Of a DNA stretch of 55,777 nt, positions 18,996 through 28,642 are shown piece after piece. The notes beneath the pieces were generated by a model. The model saw only the letters and a list, made by a program, of their open reading frames with translations. It made no database searches and was not told where the DNA came from. The position numbers and the translations under genes are program-made. The DNA lies in NCBI RefSeq assembly GCF_001995255.1, contig NZ_MUZR01000044.1, positions 1-55,777 of the forward strand. The letters run 5' to 3'. Position 1 is the first letter of the stretch. The number at the start of each line of letters is the position of its first letter. This DNA comes from Thioalkalivibrio halophilus (lineage in GTDB: Bacteria > Pseudomonadota > Gammaproteobacteria > Ectothiorhodospirales > Ectothiorhodospiraceae).

Positions 18996-19021
18996 GATCG
19001 GCCGGAGGGCCGGCCTCCTAC
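18996..19021 (-). repeat. Inverted REP-like element, variant stem
   Basis: Read on the minus strand this 26-mer has the same frame as the tandem units at 19027-19362 (GTAGGAGG…GATC with CCCT in the loop), but the stem arms are GGCCGG/CCGGCC instead of GGCGAG/CTCGCC. Both arms changed together, so pairing is kept. Confidence 0.75.
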
Positions 19022-19026
19022 GGGTC

Positions 19027-19362
19027 AGGCGTCAACCGGCAGGAGGCGAGCCCTCTCGCCGATCCGGCCCGAGGAGGCATCAACCGGTAGGAGGCGAGCC
19101 CTCTCGCCGATCAGGTCCGGGGAGGCATCAACCGGTGGGAGGCGAGCCCCCTCGCCGATCCGGCCCGGGGAGGCATCAACCGGTGGGAGGCGAGCCCTCT
19201 CGCCGATCAGGCCCGGGGAGGCATCAACCGGTGGGAGGCGAGCCCCCTCGCCGATCCGGCCCGGGGAGGCGTCAACCGGCAGGAGGCGAGCCCTCTCGCC
19301 GATCCGGCCCGGGGAGGCATCAACCGGTAGGAGGCGAGCCCTCTCGCCGATCCGGCACGAGG
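19027..19362 (+). repeat. Seven tandem 48-bp palindromic (REP/BIME-like) repeats
   Basis: Units start at 19027, 19075, 19123, 19171, 19219, 19267 and 19315. Each begins AGGCRTCAACCGG, then YRGGAGG and the hairpin GGCGAG-CCCY-CTCGCC, then GATC. The GGAGGCGAG…CGCCGAT layout resembles REP elements of Pseudomonas and related genera. Variants alternate: units 3 and 5 are identical and units 2 and 4 share GATCAGG, pointing to a 96-bp higher-order duplication. The 48-bp length keeps a frame open, but this is not a coding signature. The array fills the gap between the convergent fbp and ATP-grasp genes. Confidence 0.92.
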
Positions 19363-19363
19363 G

Positions 19364-20665
19364 TCAGGTGATGACCGCCTCGGTGTCCTTCTCGATATCG
19401 AACTGCAGCACCGACAGGGCCTCGTCGTATTTGTCCAGAAGGTCGGCGCGATCACGCCCGCCGATGAACACGTTGGCGATCTCGAAGCTGTACATGTCCT
19501 GGCCCTGAAGGTCCTTGAGGTGCTGGCCGGGCCGCACCGGGATCTTCACCTCGGTGCCGGGCTGGCGGGACTTGAGCCGGGTAACGGCCTCGGCACTGGG
19601 GACCCGCCGCACGCGGCCGCTCTCGTGCGTGCGGAACATGAAATGCGCGGCCACGTTGAACTCGCCGTTGCGCTCCATCGGCCGCGGCTTGCGTCCCAGC
19701 GCCAGGTCCACCATCACGGAGTGGTGCGAGATGCCGTGCACCTTTTCGAAGATGTCGGAATGAGCCTGGGAGATGCGCGGGTTGATCTCCAGCAGCCACA
19801 CCTGATCGCCGGTCTGGTCGTAGTAGAACTCGGCGTTGAACGGCGAATTGTCCAGGCCGGTTTGCTGCACCGCCAGGCGCGCGAGATCCATCATGCGGTG
19901 CTGGATCTCCAGCGGCAGCGAGGACGGGTATTCGTAGCGCGAGAACGAGGAGCCGTCCTGCTCGGTCACCGAATCGACCACACCGTAGACATTCACCTGC
20001 CCGTTGTAGCTGTATCCCTCGAGGGTGCACTGCCAGCCGCCGATGGGTGATTCAGCCACGAAGCTCTCGGGCATCTCGGCGATTTCCGGCGGCGCGCCGG
20101 AGCGCTGCATCAGCCAGGCAAAGGGCGCGCCGATGAAGCCACCCTTCTCGCGGCAGATCGGCATGACGGAGCGGAACTGGCGCTCGTCGTTGATCTGGAA
20201 GGCGAGGAACGAACGGAACGACTTGATCGGCTTGATCCAGAACGGCGGCAGCATGCCGAGCTTCGACCACGCTTCCTCGTCGTGCGGATCGAAGGCCTGA
20301 AAGCGCGGGATATGCTCGGGGATGACCTTGCGCTGTTCCAGCCGGCTCCAGTACTTGTGCTCGCACTTGAGCACGGCTTCCAGCGAGGGCCCGGGCACGC
20401 CGAAGCGCTCGGCCAGCAACGGGACCATCACGGTGCCGGGGAAGTCGTAGAAGCTCACGATGGCGTCCACCGGGACCCCGGCCCGCTGGATACGCGCGGC
20501 CGCACGTTCCAGCAGGTCGCCCATATCGAAGGCATCGACGTTACGGATGTCGGCGAAATCCAGCGCCGCGTGGAATTCGCACTCGGCGGCCTGGGGCAGG
20601 CGTTCCAGCTTGGCCCGGTTGAAGTCGTCCATACCGACCACAAAGACGTGTTTCTTCTCGCTCAT
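19364..20665 (-). CDS. ATP-grasp domain-containing protein
   Basis: The 433-residue protein has an ATP-grasp fold, which forms carboxylate-amine or carboxylate-thiol bonds through acyl-phosphates. The central domain (about 110-320) includes the Mg/ATP-binding end WLLEINPRISQAHSD, and a SFVAESPIGGWQCTLEGYSY strand region. N-terminal and C-terminal domains are not ones I recognise. GGGAGGAG precedes the ATG, and the CocE-type hydrolase gene ends 38 nt upstream, so they form an operon. The substrate is unknown; a small peptide- or amide-forming activity is a guess. Confidence 0.88.
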   Translation of the reverse strand: MSEKKHVFVVGMDDFNRAKLERLPQAAECEFHAALDFADIRNVDAFDMGDLLERAAARIQRAGVPVDAIVSFYDFPGTVMVPLLAERFGVPGPSLEAVLKCEHKYWSRLEQRKVIPEHIPRFQAFDPHDEEAWSKLGMLPPFWIKPIKSFRSFLAFQINDERQFRSVMPICREKGGFIGAPFAWLMQRSGAPPEIAEMPESFVAESPIGGWQCTLEGYSYNGQVNVYGVVDSVTEQDGSSFSRYEYPSSLPLEIQHRMMDLARLAVQQTGLDNSPFNAEFYYDQTGDQVWLLEINPRISQAHSDIFEKVHGISHHSVMVDLALGRKPRPMERNGEFNVAAHFMFRTHESGRVRRVPSAEAVTRLKSRQPGTEVKIPVRPGQHLKDLQGQDMYSFEIANVFIGGRDRADLLDKYDEALSVLQFDIEKDTEAVIT

Positions 20666-20703
20666 GTCGCTCCTCCCGGTTTCCCGGTGTTCGCCGGACC
20701 GCT

Positions 20704-22713
20704 TCAGATCAGGTCGCGCGGGATGCTCTCGTCCCAGCTCTGCGCGTAGACGCGCACGTCACCCTCGTAGGCATCCAGGGTGGCGCGGATCCGGAAGGTG
20801 TCGGGGGTAGAGGTAAGCACCGTGCGGGTCACGGTGCGCACCGACCAGTCATCCCGCCGGAAATGCCGGGTCTGCACCACCTCGCCCCGCACGGTGTCGT
20901 AGGACTCGCTGCGGTAGCTGTAGCGTTCGTGCACCTCCCGGCCAAAGGTCAGGTCATTGTCATGCAGCTGCAGCACGGGGTCGTTGTTGATCACGTTCAG
21001 GGCGACCTCATTGGTCGCCAGGTTGTGCTCGGTCTTCCATTCGCGATGGGCCGGGGCCAGCAGGGTATGCCCCGGGGTGGGGGCATGCCGCGGCTCGCCG
21101 AGATCCCGCGGGACAGGGGTATCGGCGCCGGCCCGGCGTTCCGGCAGATGCAGGCAGCAACCTTCCAGATGCAGGGTCAGACGTGCGGGTTCCGGTGCCG
21201 GCCACGCCAGCGGCCAGTAGGAACTGGAGACCGACAGGCGAATACGATGGCCGCGACGGAACCGCTGGGCCACCTCGTTCAGCCGGAAGCGGACACGGTA
21301 GCGCCGCCCGGGCTCCAGCGGCTGCGGTTCCTCGTGCCCGTCGCGATGTGTCAGATTGCGGATGCCGAAGGTGACGCGCGTGGCCCGGTCCTCCGGGTCC
21401 ACGTCGGACAGGCGCGCGGCGACCTGGGCCACCGGACGATCGGCCTCGATCTCCAGCTCCAGCTCGGTGTCCCCCAGCAGGTCGAAATCCTGTTCCAGCG
21501 GATCGGTCTCGAACACCAGGGCGCCGCCGTCCTCCAGGCGCTGATCCGAAGGCAGGTCGGTGGTCTCGGCGTAGGAACACCACTTGCCGGCGAACAGCCC
21601 CACGCTCAGCGGACTGCGGATGGTCAGGGTTTCCGCTTCATCGGTGCGTTCGCCGCCGGCGACCAGGCGCCCCCGGGCCAGACCGAATTCGTGGTAGTGG
21701 ATGCCGGGGCTGGGCCAGCACTGCTCGGCGACCCACTCACCGGTGATCTCCGGCACCAGCGGGCTGCGCGCGTCGTGCAGCCACAAGCGCGCCATCGGAT
21801 CGGAATCGACGCCACGGTCGATGCCCTTGAGCCAGTGGTCCCACCAGCGCACGCATTCGCCGAGGAAGTCGATGGTCGGCCCCGGCCCGCCCATGTGCGG
21901 ATACTTGTGGCCCCAGGGCCCCACCAGCCCGGCGCGCGGTACCTGCAGGTGCTCGAGCAGGCGGAACACCGTATTGGAGTAGCCGTCGGCCCAGCCGCTG
22001 ACCGCCATCACCGGGACCTGGATCGCGCTGTAGTCCTCGCAGACCGAAGCATGCTTCCAGTAGTCGTCGCGGCGCTGGTGCTCCAGCCAGTTGCGGATCC
22101 ACAGGCCGGACCCCTCCAGGCGCTCGCGCCACATGTCGCGCCAGCGATCCTCGCCGACCACCCGCGGGTCCGGCGGGCAGGAGTTGAAGCCGAACATGGT
22201 CGACGCCCAGGAAAGGTTGTCCGTCAGCAGGCAGCCGCCCATGTAGTGCACGTCGTCGGCATAGCGGTCATCCGACGAACACACCGAGATCACCGCCCCC
22301 AGCTCCGGGGGCTGGAGGGCCGCCAGCTGCAGCCCGTTGAAGCCGCCCCAGGACAGACCGAACAGGCCGACCTTGCCCGAACACCACGGCTGCTGCGCGA
22401 TCCAGCGGATCACCTCCAGGCCGTCTTCCAGTTCCTGCTGCAGGTATTCGTCGGGCAGCACCCCGTCAGAATCACCGCTGCCGCGCAGGTCGACACGCAC
22501 CCCCGCGTAGCCGTTGCGCGCGAAGAAGCCATGGACTTCTGCATCCCGCAGGGCCTTGTGGTCGTTCTTGCGATACGGGATGTACTCGAGGATCGCGGGG
22601 ACCGGGTTGTCCCCGGCATCCTCCGGCAGCCAGATGCGTGCAGCCAGGCGGCAGCCGTCGCTCAGCGTGATCCAGGTGTTTTCGATGAGCTTTACGCCGT
22701 CGACCTCGTGCAT
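20704..22713 (-). CDS. CocE/NonD family hydrolase (X-Pro dipeptidyl-peptidase-like)
   Basis: The 669-residue serine hydrolase has an alpha/beta-hydrolase domain and a C-terminal jelly-roll (PepX_C) domain, as in cocaine esterase and glutaryl-7-ACA acylase. The catalytic triad is Ser121 in GLSWGG, Asp243 in GWADGYSNT and His269 in GPWGHKYPH. No signal peptide is seen, so it is likely cytoplasmic. I prefer the ATG at 22713, which has GGAGGT seven bases upstream, over one 15 nt earlier. It lies between a 2-hydroxyacid dehydrogenase and an ATP-grasp gene on the same strand. Its ester or amide substrate is unknown. Confidence 0.93.
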   Translation of the reverse strand: MHEVDGVKLIENTWITLSDGCRLAARIWLPEDAGDNPVPAILEYIPYRKNDHKALRDAEVHGFFARNGYAGVRVDLRGSGDSDGVLPDEYLQQELEDGLEVIRWIAQQPWCSGKVGLFGLSWGGFNGLQLAALQPPELGAVISVCSSDDRYADDVHYMGGCLLTDNLSWASTMFGFNSCPPDPRVVGEDRWRDMWRERLEGSGLWIRNWLEHQRRDDYWKHASVCEDYSAIQVPVMAVSGWADGYSNTVFRLLEHLQVPRAGLVGPWGHKYPHMGGPGPTIDFLGECVRWWDHWLKGIDRGVDSDPMARLWLHDARSPLVPEITGEWVAEQCWPSPGIHYHEFGLARGRLVAGGERTDEAETLTIRSPLSVGLFAGKWCSYAETTDLPSDQRLEDGGALVFETDPLEQDFDLLGDTELELEIEADRPVAQVAARLSDVDPEDRATRVTFGIRNLTHRDGHEEPQPLEPGRRYRVRFRLNEVAQRFRRGHRIRLSVSSSYWPLAWPAPEPARLTLHLEGCCLHLPERRAGADTPVPRDLGEPRHAPTPGHTLLAPAHREWKTEHNLATNEVALNVINNDPVLQLHDNDLTFGREVHERYSYRSESYDTVRGEVVQTRHFRRDDWSVRTVTRTVLTSTPDTFRIRATLDAYEGDVRVYAQSWDESIPRDLI

Positions 22714-22807
22714 GCTGTTGACCTCCATGCCGTGGCGGCATCCTTACCGGGGATATATTAGCCGGGCCGGCGAAAATCAAGCGCTGCGTCCGCAATGCGG
22801 CGCGGCT

Positions 22808-23815
22808 TCACACCAGGCGGCCGGGCAACTCCTCGTGACCCTCCGGATCGCGCGAGAGCACCTGCAGATTCCGGACCGTGGTTTCGGCGATCCCGGTCAG
22901 GCCCTCGTGGGTCAGGAACGCCTGATGCCCGGTGACCAGCACGTTGTCGCGCTGCGTCAGGCGCACCAGCCGTTCGTCGGGTACGCCACCCTCGGTCCCG
23001 GACCAGTCACGGAAGAACACCGGACCCTCGTCCTCGTAGACGTCCAGGGCTGCCGCGTCCAGCTGCCCGGAATCCAGCGCCGCCTCCAACGCATCGGTAT
23101 CCACCAGGGGGCCACGGGCCGTGTTGATCAGGATCGCGCCGCGGGGCATGCGGGCCAGCGTGTCGGCGTTGATCAGGTGCCGGTTGTCGCGCGTCAGCGG
23201 GCACATCAGGCAGACCACGTCGGATTCGCTCAGCAGACCGTCGAGATCGGTGTAGGTCACGCCGGCGGCCTGCAGCTCCGGATCGGGGTACGGGTCCATC
23301 GCCCGGACCCGGGCCCCGAAACCCTGCATGATTCGGCAGAAGATCGCCCCGATCTTGCCGGTACCAATCACGCCCACGTTGCGCTGCGCGACGTCGAAGC
23401 CGGCCAGGTGATTCAGGCGGAAATCGCCGCGCCGGGTGCGCTGCCAGGCGAAATGGGTATGCCGGTTCAGCGTCATCAGCAGAGCCACCGCATGCTCGGC
23501 GATCGCACTGGGCGAATACGCCGGCACCCGGCCTGCTCGCATGCCCAGGGAGGCGGCATGCTCGTGATCCAGGTTGTCGTGTCCCGAACAGCGCAGGGCG
23601 ATCACGCGGATGCCCAGCGCATGCAGGCCGTCCAGAGTGGCCGCACCCAGATCGTCGTTGGTGAACGCACACACCGCATCCGCGCCGGCCGCATCGTTGA
23701 CCGACTCCGGGGTCAAGCGACGTTCGTCCATCACGGGCTCCATCCCCGCCTCGCGCATTAACGGCACGAGGTGTTCATGGTCATGCTGCTGGGCGCTGAA
23801 TACGGCCACCTTCAT
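22808..23815 (-). CDS. 2-hydroxyacid dehydrogenase (D-lactate dehydrogenase-like)
   Basis: The 335-residue NAD-dependent enzyme should reduce pyruvate or a related 2-oxoacid to the D-hydroxy acid. The dinucleotide motif GTGKIG is at 151-156 and the catalytic triad is Arg234 (NTARGPLVD), Glu263 (YEDEGPVFF) and His297 (TGHQAFLTHEG), spaced as in fermentative LdhA. It starts opposite the hydrogenase operon and is followed after 94 nt by the CocE-type gene. A hydrogenase next door makes a redox-balancing role plausible but unproven. Confidence 0.93.
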   Translation of the reverse strand: MKVAVFSAQQHDHEHLVPLMREAGMEPVMDERRLTPESVNDAAGADAVCAFTNDDLGAATLDGLHALGIRVIALRCSGHDNLDHEHAASLGMRAGRVPAYSPSAIAEHAVALLMTLNRHTHFAWQRTRRGDFRLNHLAGFDVAQRNVGVIGTGKIGAIFCRIMQGFGARVRAMDPYPDPELQAAGVTYTDLDGLLSESDVVCLMCPLTRDNRHLINADTLARMPRGAILINTARGPLVDTDALEAALDSGQLDAAALDVYEDEGPVFFRDWSGTEGGVPDERLVRLTQRDNVLVTGHQAFLTHEGLTGIAETTVRNLQVLSRDPEGHEELPGRLV

Positions 23816-23846
23816 CCGGAATCCTCCTGCGACTGGTTGCTTTGAC

Positions 23847-23864
23847 GTGTGCAGGATCGCACAC
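23847..23864. repeat. Inverted repeat upstream of the dehydrogenase gene, possible operator
   Basis: GTGTGC-AGGATC-GCACAC is a perfect 6-bp dyad, 32 nt upstream of the dehydrogenase start and within the 217-nt divergent region shared with the hydrogenase operon. I see no clear promoter hexamers in this region. Confidence 0.4.
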
Positions 23865-24032
23865 CCGGACCCCGGCCGTGTCAGCGGCCAGGGCGCCAGA
23901 CCACGGTCGCGCGATGGCCAGACTCGCCCGGGCGGACGGGTAGAACCTGCGTCGCATTTGGCGCACCATGGAAACTGACCGACCGGACCGCAGCGACGGA
24001 CCGGACGGGACGGGATTCACCGGAGGGATTCC

Positions 24033-25145
24033 ATGGAAGTGATCGCACCACAAGCCGTGGATACGCTGATCCGCCTGCTGGCCGGTGATGGCTACGAGGT
24101 GGTGGGGCCGACACGGCGCGACGGCGCGATCGTCTACGACCGGGTGGGCGGCCTCGAGGACCTGCCGGTGGGCTGGACCGACGAGCAGGCCCCCGGGCAC
24201 TACCGCCTGCGCGAGCGCGAGGACGGCGCGCTGTTCGGCTACGTGGTCGGGCCGCATTCCTGGAAGAAGTACCTGTTCCCCCCCGAGGAGACCCTGTTCC
24301 GGCTGACCCGCCAGCCGGACGGGAGCTTCGTGACCGAGCCCGGCGTATCCGACATCCCCCGCCGCGCCTTCATCGGCATGCGCGCCTGCGAGTTGGCGGC
24401 GATCGACGTGCAGGACCGGGTGTTCCTCGGCCAGGCGGTGCAGGACCGCGGCTATGCCGCCCGTCGGCGGGACTTGTTCATGGTCGCGGTCAGTTGTGCC
24501 GAGCCGGGAGGCACCTGCTTCTGTGCCTCCATGGACACCGGCCCGCGCGCCCGCAAGGGCTTCGACCTGGCGCTCACCGAGGTGATCGACGCCACCCAGC
24601 ACTTCCTGGTCGCCGAGGCCGGATCCGACGCGGGGCGTGCGATGCTCGACCGGCTGGAGCCGCGCCCGGCCTCGGACGCCGAGCAGGCCGCCGCCGAACG
24701 CGTGTGGGCCGAGGCCCCGAAAAAGATGGGTCGGAGCATGCCCGGTGACGCCCGCGAGGTGCTGAACCGGGCCTTCGAACACCCGCGCTGGGAAGAGACC
24801 GCCGAGCGCTGCCTATCCTGCTCCAACTGCACCCTGGTCTGCCCCACCTGCTTCTGCTCGCAGGTCGAGGAGGTGCCCGATCTGGAGGGCCAGCGCACCG
24901 AGCGCGTGCGGCGCTGGGATTCCTGCTTCAACCAGGAGCACTCGCACCTGGTCGGCGGGCCCCATCGGGAGTCGGTGGCCGCGCGCTATCGCCAGTGGAT
25001 CACCCACAAGCTGGCCACCTGGCACGACCAGTTCGACACCTCCGGCTGTGTCGGCTGCGGACGCTGCATCACCTGGTGCCCGGTGGGGATCGACATCACC
25101 GAGGAAGTCACCGCGGTGCGCCGCGATCCGGAGGGCCGGGGATGA
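24033..25145 (+). CDS. hydB: Group 3b-type [NiFe] hydrogenase (sulfhydrogenase) beta subunit, 4Fe-4S protein
   Basis: The 370-residue protein is the electron-transfer beta subunit of a cytoplasmic NAD(P)-linked hydrogenase. A first cysteine set appears in [19 protein letters not shown]. Two ferredoxin-type clusters follow near the C-terminus: [17 protein letters not shown] and [23 protein letters not shown] lies seven bases upstream of the ATG. The stop overlaps the next start (ATGA, 25142-25145), and all five genes of this set are overlapping. Confidence 0.92.
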   Translation: MEVIAPQAVDTLIRLLAGDGYEVVGPTRRDGAIVYDRVGGLEDLPVGWTDEQAPGHYRLREREDGALFGYVVGPHSWKKYLFPPEETLFRLTRQPDGSFVTEPGVSDIPRRAFIGMRACELAAIDVQDRVFLGQAVQDRGYAARRRDLFMVAVSCAEPGGTCFCASMDTGPRARKGFDLALTEVIDATQHFLVAEAGSDAGRAMLDRLEPRPASDAEQAAAERVWAEAPKKMGRSMPGDAREVLNRAFEHPRWEETAERCLSCSNCTLVCPTCFCSQVEEVPDLEGQRTERVRRWDSCFNQEHSHLVGGPHRESVAARYRQWITHKLATWHDQFDTSGCVGCGRCITWCPVGIDITEEVTAVRRDPEGRG

Positions 25146-25615
25146 ACGAGCTGCTGGCCATCATCGAGCAAGAGCCCTTCTTCGAGGACATGGCGCCGGA
25201 GCACCGGCGCCTGCTGGCCGCCTGTGCGGCGAAGTGCAGCTACACGGCCGGTACCCGGCTGATGCGCGATCACGAGCCGACCGAGACCTTCTGGCTCCTC
25301 CGCGAAGGCCAGGTCGCGCTGGAGAGCCCGCTGCGGGAACGCCGCGTCGCGTTCCAGACCCTGGGCCCTGGCGACATCCTCGGCTGGTCCTGGCTGCTGC
25401 CGCCGTACCGCGCCAGTTACGACGCCCGAGCGATCACCGATCTGCAAACCCTGCACTTCGATGCCGGCGTGCTGCGCGAACGCATGGAGGCCGACCCGGC
25501 GTTCGGCTACGTGCTGATGAAGCACTTCGCCGCGCTGATCGTGCAACGCCTGCAGGCCGCGCGGTTGCAGGCGCTGGATATCTACAGCCACGGCGGGCCC
25601 GGGCATGGCAACTGA
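25142..25615 (+). CDS. Cyclic nucleotide-binding domain protein without DNA-binding domain
   Basis: The 157-residue protein is a Crp/Fnr-type beta-roll domain alone: [38 protein letters not shown] and a dimer-like C-terminal helix. There is no helix-turn-helix after it. The glutamate of the cAMP-binding cassette (GELG in CRP) is replaced (GWSW), while an Arg is kept in PYRAS, so the ligand may not be cAMP. Encoded between the beta and gamma hydrogenase subunits and overlapping both (4 and 11 nt), it is probably a subunit or allosteric regulator of the enzyme. Function inferred from position only. Confidence 0.88.
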   Translation: MNELLAIIEQEPFFEDMAPEHRRLLAACAAKCSYTAGTRLMRDHEPTETFWLLREGQVALESPLRERRVAFQTLGPGDILGWSWLLPPYRASYDARAITDLQTLHFDAGVLRERMEADPAFGYVLMKHFAALIVQRLQAARLQALDIYSHGGPGHGN

Positions 25616-26465
25616 CGCGGCTGCAACCCTGCCGGACCAGGCGATGGCACCAGAGCCATGGCGCATCCACTCGGTGCGCCGCGACGTGGCCAGCAACGAG
25701 GTGTTCAGCTGGACGCTGTACCCCGAGCCGGGGATGGAGCCCGACGCCGCGCCGGCACCCGGGCAGTTCAACATGCTCTACCTGTTCGGCGTGGGCGAGG
25801 TGCCGATCTCGGTCTCCGCGATCACCGACGACGGCGGCATCGTGCACACCATCCGCGCGGTGGGCAGCGTGACCCGCGCGATGCAGGATCTGGAGGCCAG
25901 CGCGGTGGTTGGTCTGCGCGGGCCGTTCGGCACGGCCTGGCCGCTGGAGCAGGCGCGCGGGCGCGACCTGGTGCTGGTCGCCGGCGGCATCGGCCTGGCG
26001 CCGCTGCGGCCGGTGATCCACGCGGCGCTGGAACGCCGTTCGGAGTTCGGGCGCGTGGTGGTCTGTTACGGCGCGCGCTCGCCCGGCGACATGATCTTCC
26101 GCGACGAGCTGGACGCCTGGACGGCGCGCGATGATGTGGATCTGCGCATCACCGTGGATCGCGGCACCGCCGCCTGGCGCGGCGATGTCGGCGTGGTCAC
26201 CCAGCTGGTCGATCGCGGCGGCTTCGACCGGCGCAACACCCTGGCGATGGTCTGCGGCCCGGAGGTGATGATGCGCTTCACCGCGTCCTCGCTGGAGCGC
26301 CGCGGGCTGAAGCCGGAAGACATCTACGTGTCCATGGAGCGCAACATGCGCTGCGCGGTGGGCTTTTGCGGCCACTGCCAGATCGGGTCGCACTTCGTCT
26401 GCCGTGACGGCCCCGTGTTCCCCTACCCGGTGATGGAACCGGCCTTCCGGATACGCGAGCTATGA
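25605..26465 (+). CDS. hydG: Hydrogenase gamma subunit, FAD/NAD(P)-binding and [2Fe-2S] protein
   Basis: The 286-residue protein passes electrons between NAD(P)H and the hydrogenase. A ferredoxin-reductase-type FAD domain (about 15-105) has [11 protein letters not shown] and VPISVSAI. The NAD(P) domain has [12 protein letters not shown] near 125-136. A C-terminal cluster reads [12 protein letters not shown]…[10 protein letters not shown], which binds [2Fe-2S]. It is the family of the Pyrococcus sulfhydrogenase gamma subunit. It overlaps both neighbours. Confidence 0.93.
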   Translation: MATDAAATLPDQAMAPEPWRIHSVRRDVASNEVFSWTLYPEPGMEPDAAPAPGQFNMLYLFGVGEVPISVSAITDDGGIVHTIRAVGSVTRAMQDLEASAVVGLRGPFGTAWPLEQARGRDLVLVAGGIGLAPLRPVIHAALERRSEFGRVVVCYGARSPGDMIFRDELDAWTARDDVDLRITVDRGTAAWRGDVGVVTQLVDRGGFDRRNTLAMVCGPEVMMRFTASSLERRGLKPEDIYVSMERNMRCAVGFCGHCQIGSHFVCRDGPVFPYPVMEPAFRIREL

Positions 26466-27256
26466 GTCGGGAAAAGCCCACCCTGGCGGTGTTCAAGTTC
26501 GCGTCCTGCGACGGCTGCCAGCTCAGCCTGCTGGACTGCGAGGACGAGCTGCTGGCGGTCACCGACCGGATCCGGATCGCCCACTTCCCCGAGGCCACGC
26601 GCACCCGCATCGACGGGCCGTGGGACCTGACACTGGTGGAGGGCTCGATCACCACGCCGCAGGCGGCGGAGGAGATCCGCGAGATCCGCCGCGCCTCGAA
26701 GTTCCTCGTGACCATCGGCGCCTGCGCCACCACCGGCGGCATCCAGGCCCTGCGCAACTTCGCGGATGTCGAAGAATTCACCCGCCAGGTCTACGCCCAC
26801 CCGGAATACATCGAGACCCTGGCCACCTCGGATGCCATCAGCCAGCACGTACCGGTGGACTTCGAGCTGCGCGGCTGCCCGATCGACAAGTACCAGTTGC
26901 TGGAGGTCGTCAGCGCCTTCCTCTACGGCCGGCGCCCGCAGGTCTCCAGCGCCAGCGTCTGCGAGGAGTGCAAGCGGGCCGGACAGGTCTGCGTGATGGT
27001 CGCCCACGGCACGCCCTGTCTCGGCCCGGTCACCCACGCCGGCTGCGGCGCGTTGTGCCCCGGGTGCAACCGCGGCTGCTATGGCTGCTTCGGGCCCAAG
27101 GAGACGCCCAACGCGCCGGGCCTGTCCGGCCAGCTGGAGACACTGGGGATGGACCGCGCTACACGCGTACGCTTCTACCGCACCTTCAACGCCGGCGCCG
27201 ACGCCTTCCGTGAAGAGAGCGAACGTCAGGAACAGGAAACAGGATCGCAGTCATGA
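26462..27256 (+). CDS. hydD: [NiFe] hydrogenase delta (small) subunit
   Basis: The 264-residue small subunit wires the Ni-Fe site to the electron-transfer subunits. Cysteines for the proximal cluster lie in [22 protein letters not shown] and RGCPIDKYQ. Two more clusters are in [11 protein letters not shown] and [18 protein letters not shown]…GCYGCFGP. There is no Tat signal, so the enzyme is cytoplasmic. The start overlaps the gamma stop by 4 nt and the stop overlaps the alpha start. Confidence 0.94.
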   Translation: MSREKPTLAVFKFASCDGCQLSLLDCEDELLAVTDRIRIAHFPEATRTRIDGPWDLTLVEGSITTPQAAEEIREIRRASKFLVTIGACATTGGIQALRNFADVEEFTRQVYAHPEYIETLATSDAISQHVPVDFELRGCPIDKYQLLEVVSAFLYGRRPQVSSASVCEECKRAGQVCVMVAHGTPCLGPVTHAGCGALCPGCNRGCYGCFGPKETPNAPGLSGQLETLGMDRATRVRFYRTFNAGADAFREESERQEQETGSQS

Positions 27257-28551
27257 GCGAGACCCGCACCATCGAAGTCGACTACCTCGCCCGCGTGGAG
27301 GGCGAGGGCGCGATGTACGTGCGCACCGAGGGCGACCGCGTGGAGGAGGTGAAGCTGTCGATCTTCGAGGCGCCGCGCTTCTTCGAGGGCTTCCTGCGCG
27401 GGCGCGACTTCCGCGAGGCCCCGGACATCACCGCGCGCATCTGCGGCATCTGCCCCATCGCCTACCAGATGGGGGCCTCGCTGGCGATGGAGGATATCTG
27501 CGGCATCACTGTGGACGGCGTGCTGCAGGACCTGCGGCGGCTGGCCTACTGCGGCGAGTGGATCGAGAGTCACGCCCTGCATGTATTCATGCTCCACCTG
27601 CCGGACTTCCTCGGCTATCCGGATGCGGTCACCGCCGCGAAGGACCACCCGGACATGGTGCGCAACGGCCTGCGCATCAAGAAGATCGGCAACTCGATCC
27701 TGCGCCTGCTGGGCGGGCGCGAGATCCACCCGGTCAATCTGCGGGTCGGCGGCTTCTACCGCGCGCCAACGCCCGCCGAGGTCGCCGGCCTGCGCGAGGA
27801 GCTGACCTGGGGCCTGGAGGCCTCCTGCGAGGTCGCCGAATTCCTCGCCACCCTCGACTACCCGAACCTCGAACGCGACTACGAGTTCGTGTCGCTGGTG
27901 CACCCGGACGAATACCCGATCACCCACGGCCGCCTCGGCTCCGCCAGCGGCCTGGACGCCGCCATCCGCGACTACGACGACATCTTCACCGAGGAACACG
28001 TCGCCCACTCCAACGCCCTGCACAGCCACCGCTCGGACTCCGGCGAACCGGTGTTCATGGGCCCGCTGGCGCGCTTCGCCCTGAACCGCGAACGCCTGAC
28101 CCCGCGCGCCGCCGAGCTGGCCGAGCGTGCCGGGCTGGGCGCGGCCTGTCGCAACCCCTTCCGCAGTATCCTGGTGCGCATGATCGAGATCGTGCTCGCC
28201 TTCGAGGAGGCCCTGCGCCTGGTCGACGGCTACCGCGCCGCACCGGCCGAGCCCGCCCTGCCGGTCACCCCGCGCGCCGGCACCGGCTTCGGCGCCACCG
28301 AGGCCCCGCGCGGCATCTGCTACCACCGCTACACTACCGACGACGCGGGCCTGATCACCGATGCGAAAATCGTCCCGCCCACCTCGGTCAACCAGCCCAC
28401 CATCGAGGCCGACCTGCGCGAACTGGTGCAGACCCACCTCGACCTGCCGGACGACGAACTGCGCCACCACTGCGAGGTCGCCATCCGCAACTACGATCCC
28501 TGCATCTCCTGCGCCACCCACTTCCTCGACCTCACCGTCGACCGCCAGTGA
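27253..28551 (+). CDS. hydA: [NiFe] hydrogenase alpha (large) subunit, group 3b-like
   Basis: The 432-residue catalytic subunit carries the Ni-Fe site. Its four ligands are Cys64 and Cys67 in [10 protein letters not shown] and Cys417 and Cys420 in DPCISCATH. After His423 a 9-residue tail FLDLTVDRQ remains, the part removed by a maturation endopeptidase encoded about 550 nt downstream. The group 3b assignment comes from the beta-gamma-delta-alpha subunit set; such enzymes couple H2 to NADP(H) and can reduce sulfur in archaea. Confidence 0.95.
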   Translation: MSETRTIEVDYLARVEGEGAMYVRTEGDRVEEVKLSIFEAPRFFEGFLRGRDFREAPDITARICGICPIAYQMGASLAMEDICGITVDGVLQDLRRLAYCGEWIESHALHVFMLHLPDFLGYPDAVTAAKDHPDMVRNGLRIKKIGNSILRLLGGREIHPVNLRVGGFYRAPTPAEVAGLREELTWGLEASCEVAEFLATLDYPNLERDYEFVSLVHPDEYPITHGRLGSASGLDAAIRDYDDIFTEEHVAHSNALHSHRSDSGEPVFMGPLARFALNRERLTPRAAELAERAGLGAACRNPFRSILVRMIEIVLAFEEALRLVDGYRAAPAEPALPVTPRAGTGFGATEAPRGICYHRYTTDDAGLITDAKIVPPTSVNQPTIEADLRELVQTHLDLPDDELRHHCEVAIRNYDPCISCATHFLDLTVDRQ

Positions 28552-28615
28552 GGCCCAGCACAAGACGGGACGCTTGATTCTGCGCGAGCCAAGATCGTCG
28601 TTCTGTTAGAGTAAA

Positions 28616-28632
28616 GGTATAATTTCTATACC
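28616..28632 (+). promoter_or_regulatory. Promoter -10 inside a perfect inverted repeat, probable antitoxin operator
   Basis: GGTATA-ATTTC-TATACC is a perfect dyad that contains the consensus -10 TATAAT (28618-28623); the -35 is weak. The ATG of the ribbon-helix-helix gene lies 11 nt downstream, so the mRNA would have almost no leader and no Shine-Dalgarno sequence. Autorepression by the encoded protein is likely. Confidence 0.6.
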
Positions 28633-28642
28633 ATTCATTCAT

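Noticed and set aside
19027-19362. CRISPR-like array
   Set aside because: Units abut with no unique spacers and no cas genes are near.
17604-19508. Long open frame running across fbp and the repeat array, with a 16-residue repeated peptide
   Set aside because: It is the wrong frame of fbp, and the repeat keeps a frame open only because 48 is divisible by three. The palindromic structure explains the DNA better.
23842-23870. Sigma-70 promoter for the hydrogenase operon starting at TTGACG
   Set aside because: There is no -10-like hexamer 16-18 bp downstream.
28552-28642. A BrnT toxin gene upstream of the antitoxin
   Set aside because: The 91-nt gap is too short, and no toxin-like frame is present on either side.
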